Positions 16,557 through 24,611 of a DNA stretch of 64,000 bases are shown here, one piece after another (the stretch's first letter is position 1; the number at the start of each line of letters is the position of its first letter). Source of the stretch: VXNE01 sp963665455 (GTDB taxonomy: Bacteria; Pseudomonadota; Gammaproteobacteria; Pseudomonadales; Azotimanducaceae); assembly GCA_963665455.1 (NCBI GenBank), contig OY762279.1:4774001-4838000 (forward strand). The letters run 5' to 3'. The notes below the pieces were generated by a model, which ran no database searches, was not told the DNA's origin, and saw only the letters and a list, made by a program, of their open reading frames with translations. A program made the position numbers and the translations under genes.

Positions 16557-17593
16557 CAACAGCAATCTTGCGAGGATTTGATACCCCTATTGAGGATCTA
16601 AAGGACCGTCTCCGCCTGTGTAATCCCCTTCTGTCCTTCGAACAACGCGACACGGCAGAGATCTTTCGTGCTCGCCAGTTGGACTGGCAGGCATCGAGCG
16701 ACGTGCAGCTATTAGTTCCAATAGATGCAGAAGACGCACAGGAATTTTGCACGCTCCTTCGAGACTACGACCGTTCGATAGCCGTTGGGTATGGCGTGTT
16801 GGTGATGGGCCCTGCGTTTGCCGGGGCCCTTGCTGGATCTCTCATACCTGCTCCAGCCGAACTCCAGTTCGTACCGGAACTAGGCTGTTACATCGGTGTA
16901 GCCACCGCCGAAGAGTTCTACCGACACGAACTGGCGATCGTCGAGCAAGCAAAAGACGTGATGGATCGAGAGCTAGCAGCCGGCTATCCGAGGCAGGTCT
17001 CCGAAGTGGGAGAGCTAGCACTTCATATATTACGGAGATCCCGCTCGGCCCGGAACACTGATGTTGCTATTCGCCAGTTGGCAGAGGCTTTTGTCAACCG
17101 CAAACCAGACCTCTATCGCCGGCTCTTGATCCGATTCGCCATCGATCTAGATGAGCTTGAGGAAGAGCTCGACCAGCGTGTGCATCGCCATCTAGCATTG
17201 GTTGGACGCCGAACGATGCGGAAAGCCAAGGAACCACGGGAAGTCATGCAACGCCGCAGTGACTTGGCGCGCTTCATTGACCCAGCTAACCCCGGAGATA
17301 GACGAACAGATGAACTGTTTGCGGCGTATAATCCGCGCGCCGTTGCGCAACGGAGCCCACGTCCGGGCGACGCGCGCTATCTTAGTAGCATGCTTGGCTT
17401 GGGAGGGTGGTTCGACGACAAGGGGGCGGCCATGACGGTTCGATCCGGTGGTTTGTCCGGTTGGATACTTGATACACAACTCGGTCCTCGTCGGTCCGGT
17501 TTACTCTACCGCAGTGCGGAGCTATCGCGGGCAGACAAGAACCGGCCTCAAACAAAGGACCACCATATCGGCTGGCAAGCCCTAACACACTAG
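16553..17593 (+). CDS. Unrecognised protein, second gene of the island
   Basis: This 346-residue protein starts MTTAILRGFDTPIEDLKDRL. I recognise no family. The first 120 residues alternate helix and strand with a hydrophobic Gly/Ala segment (Y-G-V-L-V-M-G-P-A-F-A-G-A-L-A-G) that is probably buried, not a membrane helix. The middle is helical and acidic (A-I-D-L-D-E-L-E-E-E-L-D-Q), and the tail is Arg-rich and probably disordered. ATG at 16553 overlaps the previous stop by four bases, and a longer in-frame start at 16499 lies inside the upstream gene. Codon use is AT-richer than in flanking genes, which suggests acquisition by transfer. Function unknown; tight coupling to both neighbours argues for a joint role. 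Confidence 0.55.
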   Translation: MTTAILRGFDTPIEDLKDRLRLCNPLLSFEQRDTAEIFRARQLDWQASSDVQLLVPIDAEDAQEFCTLLRDYDRSIAVGYGVLVMGPAFAGALAGSLIPAPAELQFVPELGCYIGVATAEEFYRHELAIVEQAKDVMDRELAAGYPRQVSEVGELALHILRRSRSARNTDVAIRQLAEAFVNRKPDLYRRLLIRFAIDLDELEEELDQRVHRHLALVGRRTMRKAKEPREVMQRRSDLARFIDPANPGDRRTDELFAAYNPRAVAQRSPRPGDARYLSSMLGLGGWFDDKGAAMTVRSGGLSGWILDTQLGPRRSGLLYRSAELSRADKNRPQTKDHHIGWQALTH

Positions 17594-17604
17594 ATGGTTT
17601 AACT

Positions 17605-18015
17605 ATGCCGCCTTCGGAAGATCACAAGCCTGTTGCGGAATCTACGCAGACGGAGGGATCCGTCGACGAGAAGGCGAGTGACGCCGAACCGTTCCCCCGG
17701 GCACCAAGTGTTTCTGGAATGAGGTTTGCACCCGTTTTCTCGCTCGGTTCGGGCCAACTCGTTATACGTTTTATGTTGGTCGACTCAACCGAAGAGGCGA
17801 TGTTAGTCTTCGACGAAGACCTAGAGGATGCGATCTGGTTTGGCGCGTCGATGGTCTCTGCGGCGCGAGACGTACTTAAGGCCGCACAAGAGCATTTGTC
17901 CGGTCCGGCACGGCAAGGGATCATCGGGGAGAACCTCACCGGATATATCGAGCACGTCGAAGAGGCTACAGCGGAGCTCCGAGAGCTTCTCGTACGCGGG
18001 CAGATTACACCGTAA
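17605..18015 (+). CDS. Unrecognised small protein, third gene of the island
   Basis: This 136-residue protein starts MPPSEDHKPVAESTQTEGSV. The first 35 residues are acidic and low in complexity. The rest looks like a small alpha/beta domain: R-F-A-P-V-F-S-L-G-S-G-Q-L-V-I-R-F strands, an acidic F-D-E-D-L-E-D-A-I-W-F turn, and long helices to the end (Y-I-E-H-V-E-E-A-T-A-E-L-R-E-L). It begins 12 bases after the second island gene on the same strand, so it is probably co-transcribed. I know no family for it. Because it closes the AT-richer segment, it may be the immunity or regulatory member of a three-part system, but the sequence does not show this. Confidence 0.5.
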   Translation: MPPSEDHKPVAESTQTEGSVDEKASDAEPFPRAPSVSGMRFAPVFSLGSGQLVIRFMLVDSTEEAMLVFDEDLEDAIWFGASMVSAARDVLKAAQEHLSGPARQGIIGENLTGYIEHVEEATAELRELLVRGQITP

Positions 18016-18537
18016 TGATGCAGCCAAGGTGAGCGAGCGGTGTCGGATAGACACGAGTCGGCGTCCAAGTGGCTCGGCTGGCGGAAACCGTTATCAATGA
18101 TTGGTAGACGATTAGTTTATCTGGCGTGCCACGGAGCTTCGCCCAACTGTTTTTTCGGGGATTTCGGCCCAAAGGCCAGCTCGCGTGAACGCTGGCGGGC
18201 AGCCCCGGATCACGATGCAACCTGGCCCGCGTCCCCGCGGCGGCAACGGTAATCCCAAGGGGGTGCATTTGGCCGTAGCGGAGTGGGGTTCAGTGGATCT
18301 CCTCCCCGCTATGCGGAAGGGGCCCCACCGGAGCGCTCTCTACGTAGGGCGTTCCCTCGTGATCGTTCTTTCTGGGACTACTGGGCTTGGGGCGCGGCGG
18401 GTTGCACAGTGCGGCTATGTTTCCCTAGGGCCGCATCGATCCGCTCGGCTCCTGCCACGGGCCTATCGGTGGACTGAGCGCAACTGACGGACCGGAACAG
18501 AGTTCGCCGGCGGCTTGTCTGTTAGAAAGCCGTCTCA
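18016..18537. other. Non-coding stretch between the island and the IS110 element
   Basis: About 520 bases with no gene I can support. Open frames here have no start signals and no protein-like composition. A T-rich run near 18150 (cccaactgttttttcgg) could end transcription of the island, but there is no clear stem. The left end of the IS110-family element must lie in the right part of this stretch or in the hairpins that follow; I could not fix it. Confidence 0.4.
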
Positions 18538-18588
18538 GTGGACCTTTGGAACGGTCCACCCCTGCGCCGGTTGCGGCCGGCGCAGGGG
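18538..18588. other. Two adjacent hairpins upstream of the first IS110 transposase
   Basis: The first palindrome pairs GTGGACC (18538-18544) with GGTCCAC (18553-18559). The second pairs CCCCTGCGCCGG (18559-18570) with CCGGCGCAGGGG (18577-18588) around a six-base loop, a perfect 12-bp stem. They sit 130-180 bases before the transposase start. In IS110-group elements the non-coding left end encodes the bridge RNA that guides recombination, so these stems could be part of it. They could also be host sequence or a terminator; there is no T-run after either stem. Confidence 0.45.
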
Positions 18589-18718
18589 GGTGGCGGCGGA
18601 CCGTTTCAGGCTCGGCCCCCGGGGCCGCAAGTGAGTTTGGTCGCCGCCGTCCCTCCACACGTCCTGGATGGATACAGGGGCACCAGACCCGCATGACAAG
18701 CACAGGAGCACGGAAGGC

Positions 18719-19672
18719 ATGAACGATCATACCGCCGACACGGTCGGCGTGGACATCTCGAAGGCGCATCTCGACGCCCACCGGCACTCGACCGGGGAGT
18801 CGGCGCGTTTTGCGAACGCGGCGGGCGGGTTCGACGAGCTGGCGGCGTGGGTCGGCGACGCCGCGACGCTGGTGGTGTACGAGTCCACCGGGCCGTGGCA
18901 CCGGGCGTTCGAGGAGCGTCCGGCCGGCCGGCTGTCGCTGGCGCGTGTCAACGCGTTGCGCGCGCGCCGCTTCGCGCAGGCGATGGGCGTGGAGGCGAAG
19001 ACGGACGCAACGGACGCGCGCACGCTCGCCGCGATGGGCACCGCGGTCGCGGTGCGGCGCGTGGAGCCACGCTCGCCGGCGCAGCGCGATCTCGACGAAC
19101 TGGTCACGGCGCGCGACGCGCTGGTCAAGGACCGCACGGCGGCGCTGAACCGGCAGAAGCACGCGCGGCACCGGCTGCTCAGGCGGCAGTTGAAGAACCG
19201 GCTGGCGCAGATCAACAGGCAGATCAAGGCGTTGGACGGCGAGATCGCCGCGGTCGCGGGCGCCGACGCGGAGCTGTCGCGCCGGATCGAGGTGCTGACG
19301 TCGATCCCCGGCGTCGGCCCGGTGGTCGCGACCGGCCTGGTCGCCGGCATGCTGGAACTCGGGCAGATCGACGGCAAGGCGGTCGCCAGCCTGGTCGGGG
19401 TCGCGCCCTGGACACGCGAGTCCGGCCAGTGGCGGGGACGCAGCTTCATCCGCGGCGGTCGCGCCAGACCGCGGCGTCTCCTCTACATGGCGGCCGTCGC
19501 CGCGTTGCGCTGCAACCCGGACATGGCCCACAAGTACGCCGAACTGCGCGCCCGCGGCAAGCCGGCGAAGGTCGCCCTGACGGCGATCATGCGCAAGATG
19601 GTGGTGCTGGCCAACGCGCTGCTCAGGCAGGACCGGCTGTGGACGCCCCATGCCGAGCCGGACCTCGGGTGA
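18719..19672 (+). CDS. IS110-family transposase (element 1)
   Basis: This 317-residue DEDD recombinase of the IS110 family has V-G-V-D-I-S-K-A-H-L-D (first catalytic Asp) near residue 10 and Y-E-S-T-G-P-W-H (Glu) near 59. The T-D-A-T-D-A-R-T-L-A motif with the further acidic residues is near 100. The C-terminal Transposase_20 part has S-I-P-G-V-G-P-V and V-A-P-W-T-R-E-S-G near residues 200-240, followed by the Ser-bearing G-R-S-F-I-R-G-G-R. Such enzymes move circular intermediates under guidance of a structured bridge RNA. GGAAGG lies just before the ATG. It is unlike the other two IS110 enzymes in the window and looks intact. Element ends were not resolved. Confidence 0.93.
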   Translation: MNDHTADTVGVDISKAHLDAHRHSTGESARFANAAGGFDELAAWVGDAATLVVYESTGPWHRAFEERPAGRLSLARVNALRARRFAQAMGVEAKTDATDARTLAAMGTAVAVRRVEPRSPAQRDLDELVTARDALVKDRTAALNRQKHARHRLLRRQLKNRLAQINRQIKALDGEIAAVAGADAELSRRIEVLTSIPGVGPVVATGLVAGMLELGQIDGKAVASLVGVAPWTRESGQWRGRSFIRGGRARPRRLLYMAAVAALRCNPDMAHKYAELRARGKPAKVALTAIMRKMVVLANALLRQDRLWTPHAEPDLG

Positions 19673-19783
19673 GGGCGGTAGCGGATCCTGCGGGAACGGT
19701 CGCCTTCGGCCTCGACGGAGGGAGCGTCAAGCGACCGCAGCCGAGGCCGAAGGCAGACCGCCGCCGCGGTTCCGCCACCGCCC
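19673..19783 (+). ncRNA. Structured 3' region of IS110 element 1, bridge-RNA candidate
   Basis: A large nested inverted repeat starts at the base after the transposase stop. The outer arms GGGCGGTAGCGGA (19673-19685) and TCCGCCACCGCCC (19771-19783) pair at 12 of 13 positions. The inner arms GCCTTCGGCCTCG (19702-19714) and CGAGGCCGAAGGC (19742-19754) pair perfectly, and GGTC/GACC extends the inner stem past one bulged A. The apical loop is 27 bases. IS1111-group members encode their guide RNA at this 3' side. The structure is seen directly; its role as bridge RNA is inference, and a terminal or transcription-stop function is possible. Confidence 0.4.
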
Positions 19784-19907
19784 GAAGCCGATCTGGGTAG
19801 CGGGTCGGCCACGCCAGACCAGGGAGCCCACAAACAGCCCGACAAACACCCCTCCGGCGCGGGCCGGCTCCAACGCCGGAAAACCCCACGCTTGACAACA
19901 TGGATAC

Positions 19908-20585
19908 TCACTTGTTCGTGCCGAACATCCGGTCCCAAAACGGGAACATGGTCCCGAAGTTCGTGTCGACGTGCTTGTAGTGGTGGCGGTCGTGCCGGAG
20001 CACCCAGTAGTTCATCAGCTTAAACGCGGGGTGCGGCAGCACCAGGCCGATGTGTACCACAATATTTGCGAATGCGTGTAGCACGAGCACTGTGACAAAG
20101 GACGCCATGCTGATCGGCCCGACCAAGGCGATGCCGAGAAACAGGGGTACCAGCGCCGCGACGAGTTCGACGGGGTGGATGTAGAGGCCGTCGAACGCGG
20201 TCGGGTAGCGCACCCGGTGGTGCACGCCGTGGACCAGTTGCATCATCCGGCGGTGATGGAGGCCGCGATGCAAGAAGTAGTAGAGGACGTCGTACAGCAA
20301 CAGCGCCGCCAGGACTTCCCCGAAGAACCGCATCCAGCCGGGCGCGGCGTCATACACGAGATACTCGGCCAGCCCGTAGACGACCGAGAAGTAGATCGCG
20401 AGGGACAGCGTCAGGTTCATCGCGATGTTGCGGTATCTGGATGCGCTCGGGAGCGGGTCCCGGACCGGCGTCCGCACGCGGTACTGCTTGAATCGGTCCG
20501 AGTACACCGCCCAGAGGGCCAGGCCACCGAGCGCCATGGTGGGCACCAGTGCGCAGAGCATCGCCAAGAACAGATCGTGGGTCAT
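19908..20585 (-). CDS. Fatty acid hydroxylase / sterol desaturase superfamily protein
   Basis: This 225-residue integral membrane di-iron oxygenase has three His clusters in order: F-L-H-R-G-L-H-H (about residue 105), V-H-G-V-H-H-R (about 118) and H-D-R-H-H-Y-K-H (about 198). Three or four hydrophobic helices surround them. The family hydroxylates or desaturates lipid chains or sterols at the membrane using O2. The substrate cannot be assigned. A sterol-reductase-like gene occurs at 47.1 kb, but the two are 27 kb apart. The gene ends about 125 bases from the structured tail of IS110 element 1, so the insertion lies just downstream and leaves the reading frame intact. Confidence 0.85.
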   Translation of the reverse strand: MTHDLFLAMLCALVPTMALGGLALWAVYSDRFKQYRVRTPVRDPLPSASRYRNIAMNLTLSLAIYFSVVYGLAEYLVYDAAPGWMRFFGEVLAALLLYDVLYYFLHRGLHHRRMMQLVHGVHHRVRYPTAFDGLYIHPVELVAALVPLFLGIALVGPISMASFVTVLVLHAFANIVVHIGLVLPHPAFKLMNYWVLRHDRHHYKHVDTNFGTMFPFWDRMFGTNK

Positions 20586-20652
20586 CGTTCCTCGCCCGAC
20601 CCCGACGGCAACTCGTACCCTACCAGCAGTCCGGCTCGCGTGCAGCCCCGGA

Positions 20653-21843
20653 TCAGGTGACCGCCGCGTACACCTGCCGCTTGTACTCGTGGCTGAACGG
20701 GTGCCAGAAGCCCGGCAGGCGCTGGGTGAAGACGAGCGCCGCGATGTCGGCGGCCGGCGACATCCAGCTATGGGTACCCGCCATGCCGCCCCAGTGGTAC
20801 TCGCCGATGGCCGCGTCGGGTTCGCCCGCGGCCGGAGCAGTCTTGAGCGCGAAGCCCAGGCTGAAGACGGTGTCCGGCATGTGCCAGAACGGGAACTGCA
20901 CGCCCGCCCCTTCGGGGAGCTGGTTCGTGCGCATGAGTTCGAGGGTCGCGGCGTCGAGTATCCGCGTTCCGTCCAACGCGCCGCCGCCCACGATCATGCG
21001 GATGAACCGCGTGTAGTCGAGGATGGTCGAGACAAGCCCGCCCCCGCCCGAGAGGAAGGACTTCGGCGCGAGATAGCTGCCGATCAACACGTCCGGCGCG
21101 GCGTCGAGGCCGGGCACCATCGGGTCCATCTGGTCTCGCGCGGCGTAGTTGACGCAGAACCGGTCGTGCTTGGACGCGGGCACGTGGAAGTCCGTGTCCA
21201 CCATGCCGAGCGGCTCGAAGATGCGCCGGGCGAGGTAGCGGTCGAAGCGCTCCCCGGACAGCACTTCGACGAGCCGCGCTAGGACATCCGTCGCGACGCT
21301 GTACTGGAAGCGCGTCCCGGGGCGATTGGCGAGCGGGATGTCCGCCAGCGCCTCGACGAGTTCCTCGAGGGTCGAGTCCGGCCTCGACAGGTTCCGCTCG
21401 GTGTAGACGGCGTCGACGGGCGACTCGAGCAGGAAGCCGTAGGAGAACCCGGCGCTGTGGCTCATGAGTTGGCGGATGGTCGGCGGCGTGTCGAGCGGCT
21501 CCGCGTCCGCGGCGTCGGTCGCGCCCTCCCGGAGCACGCTCAGGCCCGCGAGTTGCGGCAGGTGTTTCTCGACCGGATCGTCCAGATCGAAGCGGCCCGC
21601 CTCCCAGAGGGTCATCGCCGCCACGGAGGTGATGATCTTGGTGTTCGAGTAGATGCGGAAGATCGAGTCCGCGGCGAGCGGGATCCCGGCCTCCCGGTCC
21701 TGATGCCCCCAGAGGTGGAAGTCCACGGGCTCGCCGCCCTCGAGGACGACGGACGACGCCATCGCAAGGAAGTCGTCGTCCAGATACTTCTGGATCGCCT
21801 CGTGCATGGGTCCGAAGTCGTAGTCGCTGGGCCTGGTTTCCAC
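20653..21843 (-). CDS. Serine hydrolase of the beta-lactamase class C family
   Basis: This 396-residue cytoplasmic protein has no signal peptide. It has the S-x-x-K motif as S-N-T-K in F-R-I-Y-S-N-T-K-I-I-T-S (about residue 68) and the conserved L-M-S-H-S-A-G-F-S-Y-G-F block (about 133). The second motif, normally Y-x-N, reads Y-S-V in R-F-Q-Y-S-V-A-T-D, and a late H-W-G-G-M-A-G-T-H-S-W replaces the K/H-T-G motif. Enzymes of this group include esterases (EstB-like) and D-aminopeptidases, and are generally not antibiotic-degrading. The Asn replacement argues against lactamase activity. It lies downstream of the acyl-CoA dehydrogenase on the same strand, separated by a hairpin. Confidence 0.82.
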   Translation of the reverse strand: METRPSDYDFGPMHEAIQKYLDDDFLAMASSVVLEGGEPVDFHLWGHQDREAGIPLAADSIFRIYSNTKIITSVAAMTLWEAGRFDLDDPVEKHLPQLAGLSVLREGATDAADAEPLDTPPTIRQLMSHSAGFSYGFLLESPVDAVYTERNLSRPDSTLEELVEALADIPLANRPGTRFQYSVATDVLARLVEVLSGERFDRYLARRIFEPLGMVDTDFHVPASKHDRFCVNYAARDQMDPMVPGLDAAPDVLIGSYLAPKSFLSGGGGLVSTILDYTRFIRMIVGGGALDGTRILDAATLELMRTNQLPEGAGVQFPFWHMPDTVFSLGFALKTAPAAGEPDAAIGEYHWGGMAGTHSWMSPAADIAALVFTQRLPGFWHPFSHEYKRQVYAAVT

Positions 21844-21876
21844 GGTCTCCTCCTCCGTTCTCGCGGGCCAAATGCA

Positions 21877-21901
21877 AAGACGGCCCGCGAGGGGCCGTCT
21901 T
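21877..21901 (-). terminator. Strong hairpin after the acyl-CoA dehydrogenase gene
   Basis: AAGACGGCCC (21877-21886) pairs perfectly with GGGCCGTCTT (21892-21901) around a five-base loop. It lies 24 bases past the stop of the acyl-CoA dehydrogenase and before the serine hydrolase start, both on the minus strand. Read on that strand the stem is followed by TGCATTTGG, so the U-tract is weak. It probably acts as a terminator or mRNA 3'-end stabiliser. Confidence 0.6.
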
Positions 21902-21925
21902 GCCGTACGATTCCCGACGCCGCCG

Positions 21926-23191
21926 TCAGGCAGCGCCTTGGTACTTGCGGATCTCCGCCCGACCCACGACGAAGTGGTGCACCTCGTCCGGGCCGTCCGC
22001 GATCCGCAGCGTCCGCTGCCCGGTGTACATCCGCGCCAGCGGCGTCCACTGGGACACGCCCGAGGCGCCGTGTATCTGGATCGCCTGGTCGATGATCTGG
22101 CAGACGCGCTCCGGCACCATCGCCTTGACCATGTGGACCCACACCCGCGCCTCGCGGTTGCCGAGCACGTCCATGGCCTTCGCGGCCTTCAGCACCATCA
22201 TGCGCATGGCCTCGATCTCGATGCGAGCCCGCGAGATGACCTCGACGTTCTTGCCGAGTTGGGCGATCGGACGGCCGAACGCCTCCCGCGACAGGCCCCG
22301 GCGCACCATCAGGTCGAGGGCCCGTTCGGCCTGGCCGATGGAGCGCATGCAGTGGTGGATGCGTCCCGGACCGAGCCGGCCCTGGGAGATCTCGAAGCCG
22401 CGTCCCTCGCCGAGCAGGATGTTCTCCTTCGGCACCCGCGCGTCGTGGAACTTGAGGTGCATGTGGCCGTGGGGTGCGTCGTCGTGGCCGAACACCTCCA
22501 TCGGCTCGATGATCTCGACGCCGGGGTTGTCGATCGGCACGAGGATCTGCGACTGCTGCCGGTGTGGTGCCGCGGTCGGGTCCGTCTGGACCATCGTGAT
22601 CATCACCTTGCAGCGGCTGTCGCCGGCGCCGGAGATGTAGAACTTCTCGCCGTTGATCACCCACTCGTCCCCGTCGAGACGGGCCTGGGTGGCGATTTGC
22701 TTGGCGTCGGAGGAGGCGAGGTTCGGTTCCGTCATCGCGTACGCCGAACGAATCTCGCCGTTCAGGAGCGGCTTCAGCCACTTGTCCTTCTGCTCCTGCG
22801 TCCCGTAGCGCTCGAGCACCTCCATGTTGCCGGTATCCGGCGCGCTGCAGTTCAGGCACTCCGAGGCGATCGGGTTCTTGCCGAGTTCCGCAGCGATGTA
22901 GGCGTAGTCGAGGTTCTTCAAGCCCTCTCCGGTATCCGCGTCGGGCAGGAAGAAGTTCCACAGGCCGTTGGACTTCGCCTTGTCCTTGAGTCCCCCGAGG
23001 ATGCCCTCCTGGCGCGGGGAGAGGCTCCAGCGATCCCCGTGCTCGCCGGCCGCCTCGAAGTACTCCTCCGTGCGCGGTTCGACGTCCTCCGCGATGAACT
23101 TCGTCACCGCGTCGAGCAGGGGTTGGGCTTCCTCGCCCATGGTCAGGTTGTTGAGATCGGCATCGACGTCCGAGACCGCCGCTTCGGCCAT
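21926..23191 (-). CDS. Acyl-CoA dehydrogenase
   Basis: This 421-residue flavoenzyme has the N-terminal helical domain, then S-A-Y-A-M-T-E-P-N-L-A-S-S-D near residue 150 (FAD/acyl pocket), W-V-I-N-G-E-K-F-Y-I-S-G-A-G-D near 180 and the C-terminal helical domain with R-M-Y-T-G-Q-R-T-L-R-I-A-D-G-P-D-E-V-H near 395. It should introduce the alpha-beta double bond in an acyl-CoA, passing electrons to ETF. The form resembles long-chain/ACAD10-11-like enzymes; the substrate is not clear. The start at 23191 has GGGAGG seven bases upstream. It follows the TRAP operon on the same strand with a 58-base gap and may be co-transcribed. Confidence 0.9.
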   Translation of the reverse strand: MAEAAVSDVDADLNNLTMGEEAQPLLDAVTKFIAEDVEPRTEEYFEAAGEHGDRWSLSPRQEGILGGLKDKAKSNGLWNFFLPDADTGEGLKNLDYAYIAAELGKNPIASECLNCSAPDTGNMEVLERYGTQEQKDKWLKPLLNGEIRSAYAMTEPNLASSDAKQIATQARLDGDEWVINGEKFYISGAGDSRCKVMITMVQTDPTAAPHRQQSQILVPIDNPGVEIIEPMEVFGHDDAPHGHMHLKFHDARVPKENILLGEGRGFEISQGRLGPGRIHHCMRSIGQAERALDLMVRRGLSREAFGRPIAQLGKNVEVISRARIEIEAMRMMVLKAAKAMDVLGNREARVWVHMVKAMVPERVCQIIDQAIQIHGASGVSQWTPLARMYTGQRTLRIADGPDEVHHFVVGRAEIRKYQGAA

Positions 23192-23249
23192 GGTGTTCCT
23201 CCCGTCCGGTGTTTCGCGTGTCAAAAGCGCCGTATTCTACAGGCAATCG

Positions 23250-24611
23250 CTATGCCCCCATCGAGTTCGGCAGCCACAACACGATGCCGGGCGCGGCGAG
23301 CAGCACGGCGACCGTCAGCACGTCCGCAACGAAGAACGGCCCGATGCCGCGAAAGACCTCCTGCAACGGAATCTCGAGGGAGCGCCCCGAGTCGTCCCGC
23401 AGTTCCCGGGCGACGCCGGCCACGACAAAGCAGTTGAGCCCGATGGGCGGCGTGATCAGGCAGATTTCCGCCATCTTCACGACCACGATGCCGAACCAGA
23501 TGGGGTCGTAGCCCAGGGCCACCACGGCCGGAAAGACCACCGGGAGCGTTAGCACGAGCATGCCGATGGCGTCCATGAACATGCCGAGCACGGCGTACGC
23601 CAAGAGGATGCAGATCACGATCACCACCGGCGGCATGTCCAACGTCACCACCCAGTCCGCGAACACCTCCGGCAACCCCGCGAAGCCGAGGAAGCGCACG
23701 AAGAGGAACACGCCCCAAACGAGGGTGAAGATCATCACCGTCAGCTTCGCGGTCTCCATCAGGGCTTCCTTGAGCCGCCCGCCCGCCTGCCGCAGCGACC
23801 GCTGCCGATACGCCCGCCCGATGTAGAGGCAGAACACCACCATCGCGCCGAGGGCCCCCGCCTCCGTCGGCGTCGCCGCTCCGGTGTAGAGCGCGCCGAA
23901 GACGATGCCGACGACCAGGAAGATCGGCAGCGCGCCCGGCACGCTCGCGAAGCGCTGCCGCCAGGTGAACCCCGTCACGGGCCGCCCGAGTTCCGGCCGC
24001 AGCGCGCACAGGCCGACAATCAGGCCCGTGTAGATGACGACGGACACCACTCCCGGAATCAGCCCCGCCAGCAGCAGCTTGCCGACGGACTCCTCCACGA
24101 TGATGGCGTAGATCACGAGGATCGCGGACGGTGGGATGAGCGACGCCAACGTGCCGCCGGCGGCGATCACGCCCGCGGTCAGCCGCTTGCCGTAGCCGCT
24201 CTTCAGCATGTCGGGAACGGCCACCCTGGAGAACACCGCCGCCGTCGCCGTCGAGGCGCCGGACACCGCGGCGAAGCCCGCGCTCGCGAAGACCGTCGCC
24301 ACCGCCAAGCCCCCGGGCACCCACCCGACCCAGCGTCGCGCCGCTTCGAAGAGCCGCGTCGTGAGGCCGGCGTGGAACGCGAGGAAGCCGATCAGGATGA
24401 AGAGCGGCAGGACGGAGAGCGGATACGTCACGGTCTTCGAGTGCGGAATCGTCCCCGCGATCGCCCCCGCCACGCTCCAGCCCTTGAGCGCCAGCAGCCC
24501 CAGGAATCCCGTCAGTGCCGCCGCCACATAGACCCGCACGCCGAGCGCCACCAGCAGGACGAGCAACCCGACCCCGAGGATGCCGATCCAGAAGTCGTCG
24601 AGGCCCATCAT
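23250..24611 (-). CDS. dctM: TRAP transporter large permease DctM
   Basis: This 453-residue inner-membrane protein has the TRAP large-subunit pattern of about twelve hydrophobic helices. Typical blocks are L-S-V-L-P-L-F-I-L-I-G-F near residue 70, A-A-V-S-G-A-S-T-A-T-A-A near 115, G-G-T-L-A-S-L-I-P-P-S near 155 and M-F-M-D-A-I-G-M near 365. It carries out Na+-driven uptake of a C4 or other organic acid with DctP and DctQ. Its ATG overlaps the DctQ stop (ATGA). Together the three form a complete tripartite TRAP system. Length is normal. Confidence 0.93.
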   Translation of the reverse strand: MMGLDDFWIGILGVGLLVLLVALGVRVYVAAALTGFLGLLALKGWSVAGAIAGTIPHSKTVTYPLSVLPLFILIGFLAFHAGLTTRLFEAARRWVGWVPGGLAVATVFASAGFAAVSGASTATAAVFSRVAVPDMLKSGYGKRLTAGVIAAGGTLASLIPPSAILVIYAIIVEESVGKLLLAGLIPGVVSVVIYTGLIVGLCALRPELGRPVTGFTWRQRFASVPGALPIFLVVGIVFGALYTGAATPTEAGALGAMVVFCLYIGRAYRQRSLRQAGGRLKEALMETAKLTVMIFTLVWGVFLFVRFLGFAGLPEVFADWVVTLDMPPVVIVICILLAYAVLGMFMDAIGMLVLTLPVVFPAVVALGYDPIWFGIVVVKMAEICLITPPIGLNCFVVAGVARELRDDSGRSLEIPLQEVFRGIGPFFVADVLTVAVLLAAPGIVLWLPNSMGA

